From Alteromonas lipotrueae (GTDB lineage: Bacteria; Pseudomonadota; Gammaproteobacteria; Enterobacterales; Alteromonadaceae), in the NCBI RefSeq assembly GCF_019249215.1, contig NZ_JAESDI010000007.1:62001-126000 (forward strand): a stretch of DNA of 64,000 nt, given 5' to 3'. Below, piece after piece: positions 1 to 8,750 of this stretch. Both the position numbers and the translations under genes were made by a program. Below the pieces are notes generated by a model, which worked only from the letters and a program-made list of their open reading frames with translations, was not told the DNA's origin and did not search any database. The stretch's first letter is position 1. Every line of letters starts with the position of its first letter.

Positions 1-261
1 CAGAGCTTTACCTAGTTCATCCGCACGTTCAGTGAATCGCTTAACGCAATGTTCTAATATCGCTTGGCGCTCGTAGGGCGCCAATGCCGTCATTGCAGGC
101 TGTGCTTTTTCGGCAGCCTCAATGGCCTTATCAATGACTTGTGCATCGGCTAATGCCACTTTTGTGGCCACTTCGCCTGTGTATTTATTGGTTACGTCTA
201 AATCGGTATTTGCAAAACAAGGTTCGCTTGCAAGGTAATAGGGATAGCTGCCTTTTAACAT
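1..261 (-). CDS. Aldehyde dehydrogenase, N-terminal part (3' end outside window)
   Basis: Reading from the ATG at 261 towards base 1 gives 87 open codons typical of the N-terminus of an NAD(P)-dependent aldehyde dehydrogenase: an early NPYTGE-like stretch (here NKYTGEVAT), then an alanine-rich helix (AIEAAEKAQPAMTALAPYERQAIL) as in ALDH family members. The catalytic Cys and Glu lie beyond the window, so activity cannot be checked. The gene follows the ThDP enzyme at 271-1911 by 9 bases on the same strand, so the two are almost certainly co-transcribed. The ThDP enzyme may yield an aldehyde or acyloin that this enzyme oxidises, which is an inference. Substrate unknown. Confidence 0.85.
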   Translation of the reverse strand, partial: MLKGSYPYYLASEPCFANTDLDVTNKYTGEVATKVALADAQVIDKAIEAAEKAQPAMTALAPYERQAILEHCVKRFTERADELGKAL

Positions 262-270
262 GATCACTCC

Positions 271-1911
271 TTATAATTTCGCGCTTAACTCGGCAATCGT
301 CTGGTTCAGTGTTTTATCGTTCATGCTGTAGTCTACGGGGCAATCAATAACGTGAACACCTGGTGTCCTTAAACAACTCTCCACCATAGGAATGAGCAAT
401 TCTGTGCTGTCTACACGCCAACCATGAGCACCGTAACTTTTTGCATACTTCACAAAATCCGGATTGCCGTAATCCAAACCAAATTCATCAAACTGCATAT
501 TAGCTTGTTTCCACTTAATCATTCCGTACGCATCGTCACGCAGGATGATCACAACTAGGTCAAGCTTAAGACGAACCGCGGTTTCTATTTCTTGGCTGTT
601 CATCATGAAGCCGCCATCGCCGCATACGCTCATAACAGGCACATCAGGCTTCACCAGCTTTGCTGCTATTGCCGACGGTAAACCAGCGCCCATTGATGCT
701 AACGCATTATCTAGCAACAAGGTATTGGGGTGGTACGCGGGGTAATTGCGAGCAAACCAGATTTTGTACACACCGTTGTCTAGGGTCACTATGCCATCAT
801 CTGGCATGACCTTCCTGATGTCACGCACAAAGCGTTCCGGCAGAATGGGGAATCGATTATCGTTTTCTGCTTCCGCTCTGTGTCTTTCATAGGCATCGTG
901 CACGTCTTTGTAAAAGTCGAGCTTCCAGTCACTTTGCGGTGTAATTCCTTCTTTAATTTGCCAAATGCTATTGGCAATATCCCCCACTACCTCAAGCTGT
1001 GGAAAATACACAGGGTCCACGGCGGCTGACTCGAAGTTCATATGAATCACTTTCTTGCCATTGTCATGCATAAAGAATGGCGGCTTTTCCACCACGTCAT
1101 GGCCAACATTAATGATAAGGTCGGCTCTCTCTATCGCTCTGTGCACAAAGTCATGATCAGATAATGCCGTATTTCCAGCGAATCTAGGGTCACTTTCATT
1201 TAGCACCCCTTTACCCATTTGCGTAGTCACGAACGGTATACACGTTTTATCGACAAACTCGCGCAGCATTTTTGCGGTTAATTTCCTATTTGCCCCCGCT
1301 CCAATTAACAACAACGGAGAGGTAGCTTCTTCAATCATTGAAATGGCTGATGAAATTGCTTTGTATTCGGCGATGGGGCGTCTTGATGTACTAGGCGTTA
1401 ACAATGGTACTGAGGTGTGCTCATCAGCAACATCTTCCGGAAGCTCTATATGGACAGCACCAGGGCGCTCTTCCGATGCTAACCGAAATGCTTCGCGTAC
1501 TACCGAGGGAATACGGTCACCGCTGACCACTTGCGTAGTAAATTTAGTAATGGGGCGCATCATGTCGACAATATCGATAACCTGAAATCGGCCTTGTTTA
1601 CTGGTTTTAATTGGCTTTTGCCCCGTGATCATTAACATGGGCATAGCGCCAAGCTGTGCATACGCGGCTGGAGTAACGAGGTTTGTGGCACCGGGCCCTA
1701 AAGTAGATAAGCACACACCCACTTTACCGGTTAATCTACCGTAAGTGGCGGCCATAAAGCCCGCGCCTTGTTCATGGCGGGTGAGTACGAGTTTAATTGA
1801 GGAGGTTCTTAACGACTCAAGCAAGTCGAGGTTTTCTTCGCCAGGAATACCAAAGATGTACTCTACACCTTCAGCTTCCAACGCTTTTACGAAAAGGTCA
1901 GACGCTTTCAT
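271..1911 (-). CDS. ThDP-dependent enzyme, acetolactate synthase large-subunit-like
   Basis: A 546-residue protein with the three-domain architecture of the pyruvate oxidase/acetolactate synthase family. The N-terminal pyrimidine-binding domain carries GIPGEENLDLLES and the catalytic glutamate in TRHEQGAGFMA. A central FAD/nucleotide-like domain follows. The C-terminal pyrophosphate-binding domain has GDGGFMMNSQE followed by LRDDAYGM, the magnesium/ThDP motif. It resembles catabolic or orphan single-subunit acetolactate synthases rather than IlvB/IlvI, and no regulatory small subunit is adjacent. Coupling to an aldehyde dehydrogenase 9 bases downstream suggests a 2-oxo acid decarboxylase/carboligase role, but the true substrate cannot be told from sequence. 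The ATG at 1911 gives a full-length N-terminus. Confidence 0.88.
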   Translation of the reverse strand: MKASDLFVKALEAEGVEYIFGIPGEENLDLLESLRTSSIKLVLTRHEQGAGFMAATYGRLTGKVGVCLSTLGPGATNLVTPAAYAQLGAMPMLMITGQKPIKTSKQGRFQVIDIVDMMRPITKFTTQVVSGDRIPSVVREAFRLASEERPGAVHIELPEDVADEHTSVPLLTPSTSRRPIAEYKAISSAISMIEEATSPLLLIGAGANRKLTAKMLREFVDKTCIPFVTTQMGKGVLNESDPRFAGNTALSDHDFVHRAIERADLIINVGHDVVEKPPFFMHDNGKKVIHMNFESAAVDPVYFPQLEVVGDIANSIWQIKEGITPQSDWKLDFYKDVHDAYERHRAEAENDNRFPILPERFVRDIRKVMPDDGIVTLDNGVYKIWFARNYPAYHPNTLLLDNALASMGAGLPSAIAAKLVKPDVPVMSVCGDGGFMMNSQEIETAVRLKLDLVVIILRDDAYGMIKWKQANMQFDEFGLDYGNPDFVKYAKSYGAHGWRVDSTELLIPMVESCLRTPGVHVIDCPVDYSMNDKTLNQTIAELSAKL

Positions 1912-2090
1912 TAATCCTACACTCCATTTTCCGTTAATTTTTACGTGGCAAACACGTATTAGTAAAGGTTGCTACGCAATGAGTATAGATAACGATTAGT
2001 GTGGTATTTATGAATCTAGGATAATTACTTAATTTAAACGCTGATCTAGGCTTCATAGCCAGTTAATGCCATGAAGCCTATTCAATAATG

Positions 2091-2969
2091 CTAAGCGCTC
2101 AGCATAATTCGTTTATAGGCCAGCAGAGAGCCATCGCTGTTTTGTGCGGTATTGAATAAATAACTGTCGGAATCACTGCTAAACACAGTGTCGCTTCCAA
2201 GCAAGGTATCAGGCGCGCCTCGATGTTCGTAATCAGTGTGATTGACGCAAATGTCTTGCACAAACGTATCTGAGAAACCAAATTGAGAGATAAGTTCATC
2301 GCTATTATTTTGCTTTATTCTAAAGTGAATATGAATAGCGCGACTGCTATACCAACCAGGGAAGCAACTTTTAAGATTAATACGCCCGCTCGCATCGGTA
2401 ACGGCGATACCTCTAAACCACTGTGACTGTAAAGCGTCGCTATCGTTTCCTGTGCAAAATGAGGTATTAAAATTGCTGCTATCTGCACTACTGCTGGTAT
2501 CGCCAGAATAAATCCCATCTACATCGCAATGCCATACTTCAATTTCATATCCTGATAACGGGGCACAGCTTTCGTCTACCAGTTGTAAACAAAGCATCAT
2601 TGGCAGGCCAGTTTGCTCATCTGAAATATCGTCTAAGTATTCACTTTGAAAATAACATGGACCTTCTGTTAGCGCCTGAGTAAGAGTAATCGAGCAGGCG
2701 GAAGTGTCGTCAAAAAGCGAATCATCAGGAAAGTCGTCGGTCATTGAGGACGTTCCGCCAGAAGCCCAACCATCTGTCGTATCAGCGATATCGTCCGATA
2801 CATCATCAGACGTATCGTCGGAGGTACCCGTATTGAGATTTGAAGACGAATCAGAACTTGAACCGCCACATCCCATAAACGAAAATACTAAGGGAATGGC
2901 AGAAACACCTGCTACCGCCTTTATTATTGTTCGCCGATTTACCAGCAAGACATTGTCTATTTTTGTCAT
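2091..2969 (-). CDS. Intradiol ring-cleavage dioxygenase-like lipoprotein
   Basis: 292 residues. The N-terminus has twin arginines (NRR, residues 11-13), a hydrophobic segment and a lipobox-like FMGC (Cys34), so export by Tat or Sec followed by lipidation is likely. Residues 36-90 are a low-complexity Ser/Asp/Thr linker. The C-terminal domain matches the protocatechuate/catechol intradiol dioxygenase fold: LTEGPCYF (about 101-107), EVWHCDVDGIYSG with ligand Tyr154, and PGWYSSRAIHIHFRI with Tyr207, His213 and His215, the complete Tyr2His2 non-haem Fe(III) ligand set. Family members cleave catechols between the hydroxyls. An exported member would act outside the cytoplasm, perhaps on plant or algal phenolics. 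It stands alone, with no beta-ketoadipate genes nearby. Confidence 0.85.
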   Translation of the reverse strand: MTKIDNVLLVNRRTIIKAVAGVSAIPLVFSFMGCGGSSSDSSSNLNTGTSDDTSDDVSDDIADTTDGWASGGTSSMTDDFPDDSLFDDTSACSITLTQALTEGPCYFQSEYLDDISDEQTGLPMMLCLQLVDESCAPLSGYEIEVWHCDVDGIYSGDTSSSADSSNFNTSFCTGNDSDALQSQWFRGIAVTDASGRINLKSCFPGWYSSRAIHIHFRIKQNNSDELISQFGFSDTFVQDICVNHTDYEHRGAPDTLLGSDTVFSSDSDSYLFNTAQNSDGSLLAYKRIMLSA

Positions 2970-3064
2970 AACCCACCTGAGAATGTTGAACCATCGATTG
3001 CATAATCTTGATTCAAAATCTCAGATAAAGTTTTATTCTTTACTCTACCTTTACAGTCGAAAAG

Positions 3065-3478
3065 TTATTCTTTATCTAGCGCGGCGCTCCACTTCGCCAG
3101 CTTCTTTTGGGTTGCACTATCTACATCGGCTTTATTTTCGCTTATCCACCACTTTTCCATTAAGCGTACGTTCTTTTGGTTTGCTTTATAAAATACGTCA
3201 ACGATATCGCCAATGAAGGGAACAAAGCCTAAGCCAAAATCGATAGCGGAATTCTTTACCATTTGCGCAACCAATGCACTGGGCATTCCCAATGATTTCC
3301 CCAGCCACACAATGCGTAAAGAAACGAGCAGCATTAGTGCATCACCCGCACCTGGAATAAGGCCAACGATAGAGTCTAGGCCTATCCGAATAGGAATAAT
3401 CGGTAACTTAACAGCGGTATCAAGTAAATTTGCTAACTTTTGTGCTTTTAACAGTGCCTTTGGGGCTTTACTATCCAT
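3065..3478 (-). CDS. DUF4112 membrane protein
   Basis: 137 residues matching the DUF4112 family: an N-terminal amphipathic region, the family signature IGLDSIVGLIPGAGDALMLL (about residues 33-52), a second hydrophobic segment and a second glycine/proline motif (GFVPFIGDIVDVFYKANQKN). Two or more short membrane segments are likely. The family has no established function. The reading frame is intact and ends 36 bases before hemH, on the same strand. Confidence 0.8.
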   Translation of the reverse strand: MDSKAPKALLKAQKLANLLDTAVKLPIIPIRIGLDSIVGLIPGAGDALMLLVSLRIVWLGKSLGMPSALVAQMVKNSAIDFGLGFVPFIGDIVDVFYKANQKNVRLMEKWWISENKADVDSATQKKLAKWSAALDKE

Positions 3479-3514
3479 GTTTAGCTACCTTATTAACGTA
3501 ATAACAAATACTGG

Positions 3515-4594
3515 CTATTTATCGGCACCTAAGGCGCGAGCTAAGCCAGCTCGTAGTGCAGTATCTTTATTCACAGTCCAACCATGTAAATTCTCTTTAA
3601 CTAAATCAAACAGCATATCGATATGTTCTTCGTCACTGTTCAGCGCAGGAATATACTCGTATTTTTCACCACCCGCTTCCATGAAGTATTCACGATTTTC
3701 TTCACCTATCTCTTCAATAGTTTCTAAGCAGTCTGCAGAAAAACCTGGGCACATCACTTGAATTGATTTCACCCCATTGCCTGGCAAAGACTTCATCGTT
3801 TCGTCAGTATAGGGTTTTAACCACTCTGCTTTACCAAAACGAGACTGGAAGGTAGTCATGTACTCGTCATGAGTTAGCCCGAGTTCTTCTGCTAACAAGC
3901 GTGATGTCTTATGACATTCACAGTGATAGGGGTCGCCGTTCAACAAGTAACGCTTTGGAATACCATGATAAGAAAGAATAAGCTTGTCAGCTCTTCCATG
4001 TTCTTCCCAATATGCGCGCACTTTATTTGCCAACGCTTTAATATAATCAGGCCTGTCGTTGTAATGATTCACAAAACGTAGTTCTGGTAACCAGCGGCGC
4101 TTAGTAAAGTCTTTCGCAATAGCATCAAAGGTAGACGCCGTAGTAGAGGCGCTATATTGAGGGTACAAAGGCAATACCACTAACTTTCTTACACCTTGCG
4201 ACAACATGCGTTCAATGGTGTCGCTAATAGCAGGGTTGCCGTAGCGCATAGCAAAATCAACCACGACATCGTCGCCATATTCTGCTTTGCAACGCGCCTC
4301 TATTGCCGTTGCTTGGGCTTTCGTAATAGTCAGTAACGGTGAACCTTCTTCCGTCCAAACGGTTTTATAAGCTTCAGCTGAACGCTTAGGGCGAGTATTT
4401 AATATAATGAGGTTTAAAATGAACCACCAAAGCGCACGAGGGATCTCTACTACCCGTGGGTCTGAAAGAAACTCTTTTAAGTAAGGGCGCAAGGCGGCCG
4501 CAGTGGGGCTTTCAGGTGTACCTAAATTGGTAACCAACACGCCTATTTTGTCTGATTGACTGTGAGTAAAACCCTGATTGCTTTTGAACTTCAT
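3515..4594 (-). CDS. hemH: Ferrochelatase
   Basis: Protein of 359 residues from the ATG at 4594; a TTG one codon upstream is possible, but the GGAA-type ribosome site fits the ATG better. It inserts Fe(II) into protoporphyrin IX, the last step of protohaem synthesis. Recognisable features are the opening IGVLVTNLGTPESPTAAALRPYL block, the active-site histidine in LILSYHGIPKRYL, the conserved YHCECHKTSRLLAEELGL region, and the C-terminal PGFSADCLETIEEIGEENREYF with its catalytic glutamates. Length is typical of proteobacterial ferrochelatases. It is separate from hemE at 18.4 kb and from the haem import operon at 46-53 kb. Confidence 0.97.
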   Translation of the reverse strand: MKFKSNQGFTHSQSDKIGVLVTNLGTPESPTAAALRPYLKEFLSDPRVVEIPRALWWFILNLIILNTRPKRSAEAYKTVWTEEGSPLLTITKAQATAIEARCKAEYGDDVVVDFAMRYGNPAISDTIERMLSQGVRKLVVLPLYPQYSASTTASTFDAIAKDFTKRRWLPELRFVNHYNDRPDYIKALANKVRAYWEEHGRADKLILSYHGIPKRYLLNGDPYHCECHKTSRLLAEELGLTHDEYMTTFQSRFGKAEWLKPYTDETMKSLPGNGVKSIQVMCPGFSADCLETIEEIGEENREYFMEAGGEKYEYIPALNSDEEHIDMLFDLVKENLHGWTVNKDTALRAGLARALGADK

Positions 4595-4703
4595 CAACTA
4601 TTCCGCACTGAAAAAACAATATAACTAGTATACTGAATTTACGGCAATTTTGGGTGAATAGACCACAAATTTAGCACGATTGGCGCAATTAAATTTAGCG
4701 ATT

Positions 4704-4730
4704 AAAAAAGGTGGCCTTTGCCACCTTTTT
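4704..4730 (-). terminator. Intrinsic terminator downstream of the AbgT transporter
   Basis: Hairpin with stem GGTGGC/GCCACC extended by A/T pairs and a CTTT loop, flanked by A and T runs. On the minus strand it is followed by a run of six T, 22 bases after the stop of the transporter gene. The symmetrical A/T flanks would also allow use from the other side. Confidence 0.85.
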
Positions 4731-4751
4731 AGTCTTAATATTTTCAACCAG

Positions 4752-6353
4752 TTAAGGCTGATAGTAGGTGGCTGCACCTGGCCCAACAGGCATACCTAAT
4801 ACAAAGACCCACAGATAAAACAGTATGGTCCAACCCACGATAAATACCATGGAATAAGGCAGCATCATCGCAATCAAGGTGCCCATACCTAGGTCCTTCT
4901 TATACCGTGCTGCCATGGCTAAAATAAGCCCGAAGTAACTCATCATTGGCGCAATAACATTCGTTACTGAATCTCCGATACGATACGCCGCCTGAATAAC
5001 CTCTGGTGAATAGCCAATCAACATCAGCATAGGCACAAAAATAGGGGCAGTTACTGCCCATTGCGCCGAGGCGCTACCTAACGATAAGTTAACCACACCA
5101 CACATTAAGATGAATAAAATAAACACTGACGGGCCATCTAGGCCAGCCGCTTGAAGAAGCGCTGCGCCTTTAACGGCTAACACTGTGCCCAAGTTAGTCC
5201 ATTTAAAGAAAGCCACAAACTGCGCAGCAAAGAAGACCAGGGTAATATACAACCCCATTGCGCCCATGCTTTTTGCCATGGCATCAATTACATCACGATC
5301 ATTTTTCATCGAGCCTGTAACACGGCCATAAACAAAGCCAGGCACGGCAAAAGAAACAAAGATAAAGGCAACTATGCCTTTTAAGAAAGGAGAACCCGCT
5401 ACCGCGCCGGTTTCAGGGTGACGCAAAATACCGTTTTCAGGCACAATAGTGAGCGCCAAAATACCGCATACCGCTACAAAGGCGATGCCTGCCCAACGAA
5501 GCCCTTTCTTCTCAATATCAGAAGGCGCATCCATTGATTGCTTACTTAAATCTACAGAAGCTTCTGATTCGTCGAACTTACCGAGTCGAGGCTCTACGAC
5601 TTTCTCAGTAACCAAAGCACCCATAGTGGCCACCACAAAGGTACTGATAAACATGAAATACCAGTTAACTTCTGGGCCTACGACATAATCAGGATCAATC
5701 ATGTGAGCAGCGGCTTCGGTAATACCTGAGAGCAAGGGATCTACCGTGCCAAGCAACAAGTTAGCACTGTAACCTGCGGATACACCGGCGAAGGCGGCGG
5801 CAAGACCCGCGAGAGGGTGGCGACCTAACGAATGAAATATCATAGCGGCAAGCGGTATTAACACCACATAGCCAAGCTCTGAGGCGGTATTTGAAATAAT
5901 ACCTGCAAACACGACAGCAAAAGTAACCGTGCGCTTTGAAGCATTCATCACTAATGAACGCATGGTGGCTGACAACAAGCCTGAATGCTCAGCAACCGAC
6001 ACACCAAGCAATGCAACCAACACAGTGCCAAGAGGAGCAAAGCCGGTAAAGTTAGTCACCAAACCAGTAACAATACGCTGCAAGCCTTCCGCGCTCATTA
6101 ATGAGATGACTTCTATCATGCCATCAGCTTCGCGACCTTTTGCTCCTTCAGGACGAGGGTCAACTACCGCTAAATCGAAATAGCCAAGAATACCGCTTAA
6201 CACCACGATAAAGCAGGCTAACATCGCGAATAAAGTCACGGGGTGTGGTAGCAAATTTCCAAGAAATTCCACAGTGGCGAGGAATCGGGAGAATAAACCA
6301 CCCTGTCCGCCCCGATTTTGGGCAGATTTATCTTTTGTATTTTCCGGAATCAA
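4752..6353 (-). CDS. AbgT-family transporter
   Basis: 533 residues with about twelve predicted membrane segments. Family hallmarks are the N-terminal FLATVEFLGNLLPHPVTLFAML, the re-entrant hairpin region with NTASELGYVVLIPLAAMIFHSLGRHPLAG, and the C-terminal GDSVTNVIAPMMSYFGLILA motif. AbgT proteins take up p-aminobenzoyl-glutamate in E. coli, and several relatives act as sulfonamide/p-aminobenzoate exporters, so the direction of transport is uncertain here. No abgAB hydrolase genes are adjacent. Translation probably starts at the TTG at 6353, with AGGGA just upstream; the overlapping ATG at 6358 stops after two codons. Confidence 0.92.
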   Translation of the reverse strand: MIPENTKDKSAQNRGGQGGLFSRFLATVEFLGNLLPHPVTLFAMLACFIVVLSGILGYFDLAVVDPRPEGAKGREADGMIEVISLMSAEGLQRIVTGLVTNFTGFAPLGTVLVALLGVSVAEHSGLLSATMRSLVMNASKRTVTFAVVFAGIISNTASELGYVVLIPLAAMIFHSLGRHPLAGLAAAFAGVSAGYSANLLLGTVDPLLSGITEAAAHMIDPDYVVGPEVNWYFMFISTFVVATMGALVTEKVVEPRLGKFDESEASVDLSKQSMDAPSDIEKKGLRWAGIAFVAVCGILALTIVPENGILRHPETGAVAGSPFLKGIVAFIFVSFAVPGFVYGRVTGSMKNDRDVIDAMAKSMGAMGLYITLVFFAAQFVAFFKWTNLGTVLAVKGAALLQAAGLDGPSVFILFILMCGVVNLSLGSASAQWAVTAPIFVPMLMLIGYSPEVIQAAYRIGDSVTNVIAPMMSYFGLILAMAARYKKDLGMGTLIAMMLPYSMVFIVGWTILFYLWVFVLGMPVGPGAATYYQP

Positions 6354-6590
6354 AACATTCCCTCTGTCGTTTTTATTACCCAGTCATTACTCACTAAGCA
6401 GCAGTGATATCTGCCATGAAGTTCAATAATGCTGCGTTTTATAATAATAAATTCGCGCTTATTTTAACGTATTTTGAGCAATTTTGGCAGTAGGTGGGTA
6501 AATTGAACAATTTAAAACCTTTGTAAATCGCCGAAAAAACTCAGTAAAACCTATAAATTTCAATTAATTATGCACTTTACAGCAGGCACA

Positions 6591-6618
6591 AAAAAGCCAG
6601 TCTAAAGACTGGCTTTTT
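6591..6618 (-). terminator. Intrinsic terminator of the hfl superoperon
   Basis: AAAAAGCCAGTC, a short AAA-containing loop and GACTGGCTTTTT form a strong stem with T-runs in both directions, 23 bases beyond the hflC stop. It marks the end of the long minus-strand block that starts at nnrD. Confidence 0.9.
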
Positions 6619-6640
6619 AACAGAAAAACGATGTTAGGTA

Positions 6641-7525
6641 TTAATTACCTTTAGATGCGTTCATGTAGCGGAAAAAGTCGCTATCAGGCGCGATCACCAT
6701 CACATCTTGCTTATTATTGAAGCTGGCTTTGTATGCATCCATACTTCTTAAGAAGCTGTAAAAATCAGCATTTTTAGAATAAACATCTGCATAAATTTCT
6801 GCTGCTAAGGCATCACCTTCACCTTTAAGCTGACGAGCATTACGTTCAGCATCAGCAAGCATTACCGTTACCTTTGCGTCTATATCAGCGCGGATAACTT
6901 CAGCTTGCTCTTGACCTTCTGAACGGTGTTCTCTTGCTACTGCAGCACGCTCAGCACGCATACGTTGGAAGATTGAGTTACTCACTTCCGTAGGTAGGTT
7001 GATTTGCTTAACACGTACATCAACAATTTCGATACCAAGCTCATCAGAAGACGTTGAAGCCTGCTCCATTGCTTGGTTCATTAATGCTGAGCGCTCACCA
7101 GATACAATCTGTGCAATAGTACGAGTACCAAATTCAGAACGTAATCCGTTATTCACTTTTTGCTTCAATAGCGCTTCAGCTTGCAACTTATTACCACCTG
7201 TTGATAGGTAATAACGGGCAAAGTCGTCAATGCGCCATTTCACGTATGAATCAACAATTAAGTCTTTCTTTTCACTGGTAACGAAACGGTCAGGTGTGTC
7301 ATCCAACGTTTGTACACGTGCGTCTAAGTGACGAACAGAGTCAATGAATGGCAATTTGAAATGAAGACCAGGTTCAAATACTTTTGTATCACCTGTAGCA
7401 TCATCTCGTTGAACTTTACCAAATTGAATAACAATGGCACGTTCGCCCTCAGTTACTACGAACAAAGAGCCCGAAGCAAGAACCACTAGAAGTACTAATA
7501 CTGCAATAGCTAAATTCTTCATCAT
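6641..7525 (-). CDS. hflC: HflC, modulator of FtsH protease
   Basis: 294 residues, one N-terminal membrane anchor (about 5-24) followed by a periplasmic SPFH/band-7 domain starting VVTEGERAIVIQFGKV and a helical region rich in Ala/Glu/Arg (ERAAVAREHRSEGQEQAEVIRADIDAK). HflC assembles with HflK into a large membrane cage around FtsH that restrains its proteolysis of membrane proteins. The gene lies 2 bases after hflK, so the two are translated together as in E. coli. Length is somewhat shorter than that of E. coli HflC, but domain content is complete. Confidence 0.95.
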   Translation of the reverse strand: MMKNLAIAVLVLLVVLASGSLFVVTEGERAIVIQFGKVQRDDATGDTKVFEPGLHFKLPFIDSVRHLDARVQTLDDTPDRFVTSEKKDLIVDSYVKWRIDDFARYYLSTGGNKLQAEALLKQKVNNGLRSEFGTRTIAQIVSGERSALMNQAMEQASTSSDELGIEIVDVRVKQINLPTEVSNSIFQRMRAERAAVAREHRSEGQEQAEVIRADIDAKVTVMLADAERNARQLKGEGDALAAEIYADVYSKNADFYSFLRSMDAYKASFNNKQDVMVIAPDSDFFRYMNASKGN

Positions 7526-7527
7526 GA

Positions 7528-8679
7528 TTATCTCCCCTCTCTGTAGCTGTCACCACGCACACCAGAGGTGGATGATGAATTACGGCTGTTTTGACCTTCG
7601 TCAGCCACTGGCATTTGTAAGCCTTCTAAGGTGCTGCGTGAACGCGGTGTTGAACTGCCTTGCTGGCGTTCCATGATTTTATCTAAAGGAAGATACATCA
7701 TGTTGTTCCCACCTTTACTATCCACAAGGATTTTGCTGGTATTGCTTAATACCTCTTCCATTGTTTCGATGTAGATACGTTCACGTGTTACTACAGGTGC
7801 TCTCTCGTATTGAGGTAGCAACTCTTCAAAGCGAGCAACTTCACCCTGCGCTTCAAGCGTTACACGCTCTTTATATGCCTGCGCTTCTTCGTTCATACGA
7901 TTAACTTGACCACGAGCGCGAGGCTCAATCTCTCGTGCGTAGGCTTCGGCTTCTCGAATGAAACGCTGTTCATCTTCCTGTGCTGAAATTGCATCATCAA
8001 ATGCATCTTTCACTTGCTCAGGTGGGCGTGCATCACGGAAGTTCATGTCGATAATCGACACCCCCATGTTGTAAGGTTCAATAATAGCTTGAAGCTCTTC
8101 CCAAACACGTTGGCGAGCCACTTCACGACCGTCAGTAAGCACATCATCCATTGTTGAATGGCCTACTACGTAGCGAATCGCACTGTCTAAAGACTGGCTT
8201 AAGCTCGTTTCCGGGCTTTCGACAGCAAACGTCCAGCGGTACGGATCTACAACGCGAAATTGCATTTCCATCTGTACGCTAACCACGTTCTCGTCTTCCG
8301 TTAGCATAGAGCCTGACGATGATTGGTCGCGAATAGATTGCACATCCACAGGAATAACTCTGTCGATAAACGTTGGTGCCCAACGTAATCCAGGTTCAAC
8401 TTGCTTAGCGTACTCACCGAAACGTAATACTACGCCTCGCTCAGCTTCACGAATGGTGTAAAAACCGCTTACAGCCCAAATGATCACTACCAAGCCAATT
8501 AAAATACCAGCACCGATACCGCCCAAGCTCTTACCCGAGCCACCGCTACCGCCGCCAGACTTTCCGAACTTACCGAATAAGTTCTTGAATACATCATCTA
8601 AATCGGGTGGACCTTGATCACGTCCGCCGCGATTTTTCCACGGGTCGTTATTATTGCCACCCGGCTCATTCCAAGCCAT
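7528..8679 (-). CDS. hflK: HflK, modulator of FtsH protease
   Basis: 383 residues. The N-terminus is a cytoplasmic Gly/Asn/Asp-rich segment (MAWNEPGGNNNDPW, then a glycine-serine tract up to about residue 52). A transmembrane helix at about 54-75 precedes the periplasmic SPFH domain (TIREAERGVVLRFGEY). A charged helical region and a disordered C-terminal tail rich in Ser/Arg complete the protein. Partner of HflC in the FtsH-regulating complex. It lies in the conserved hfq-hflX-hflK-hflC order, 71 bases after hflX. Confidence 0.96.
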   Translation of the reverse strand: MAWNEPGGNNNDPWKNRGGRDQGPPDLDDVFKNLFGKFGKSGGGSGGSGKSLGGIGAGILIGLVVIIWAVSGFYTIREAERGVVLRFGEYAKQVEPGLRWAPTFIDRVIPVDVQSIRDQSSSGSMLTEDENVVSVQMEMQFRVVDPYRWTFAVESPETSLSQSLDSAIRYVVGHSTMDDVLTDGREVARQRVWEELQAIIEPYNMGVSIIDMNFRDARPPEQVKDAFDDAISAQEDEQRFIREAEAYAREIEPRARGQVNRMNEEAQAYKERVTLEAQGEVARFEELLPQYERAPVVTRERIYIETMEEVLSNTSKILVDSKGGNNMMYLPLDKIMERQQGSSTPRSRSTLEGLQMPVADEGQNSRNSSSTSGVRGDSYREGR

Positions 8680-8750
8680 GCTGATACTCCATAGATTACA
8701 GTTTTATTTTTGAAATTCGCATGCATTGCCGTGCTAAAATTTAGCAGCGG

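Noticed and set aside
271-1911. Unusual LRDDAYGM magnesium motif in the ThDP enzyme, considered as inactivation
   Set aside because: Aspartate at the ligand position is normal for this branch of the family and the rest of the site is intact, so a defect is not supported.
2704-3216. 170-codon open frame on the plus strand opposite the intradiol dioxygenase
   Set aside because: Low-complexity Ser/Glu translation mirrors the Asp/Ser linker of the true gene; no ribosome site and no family resemblance.
3213-3761. 182-codon plus-strand frame over DUF4112 and hemH
   Set aside because: Antisense to two well-supported genes; composition is that of a shadow frame.
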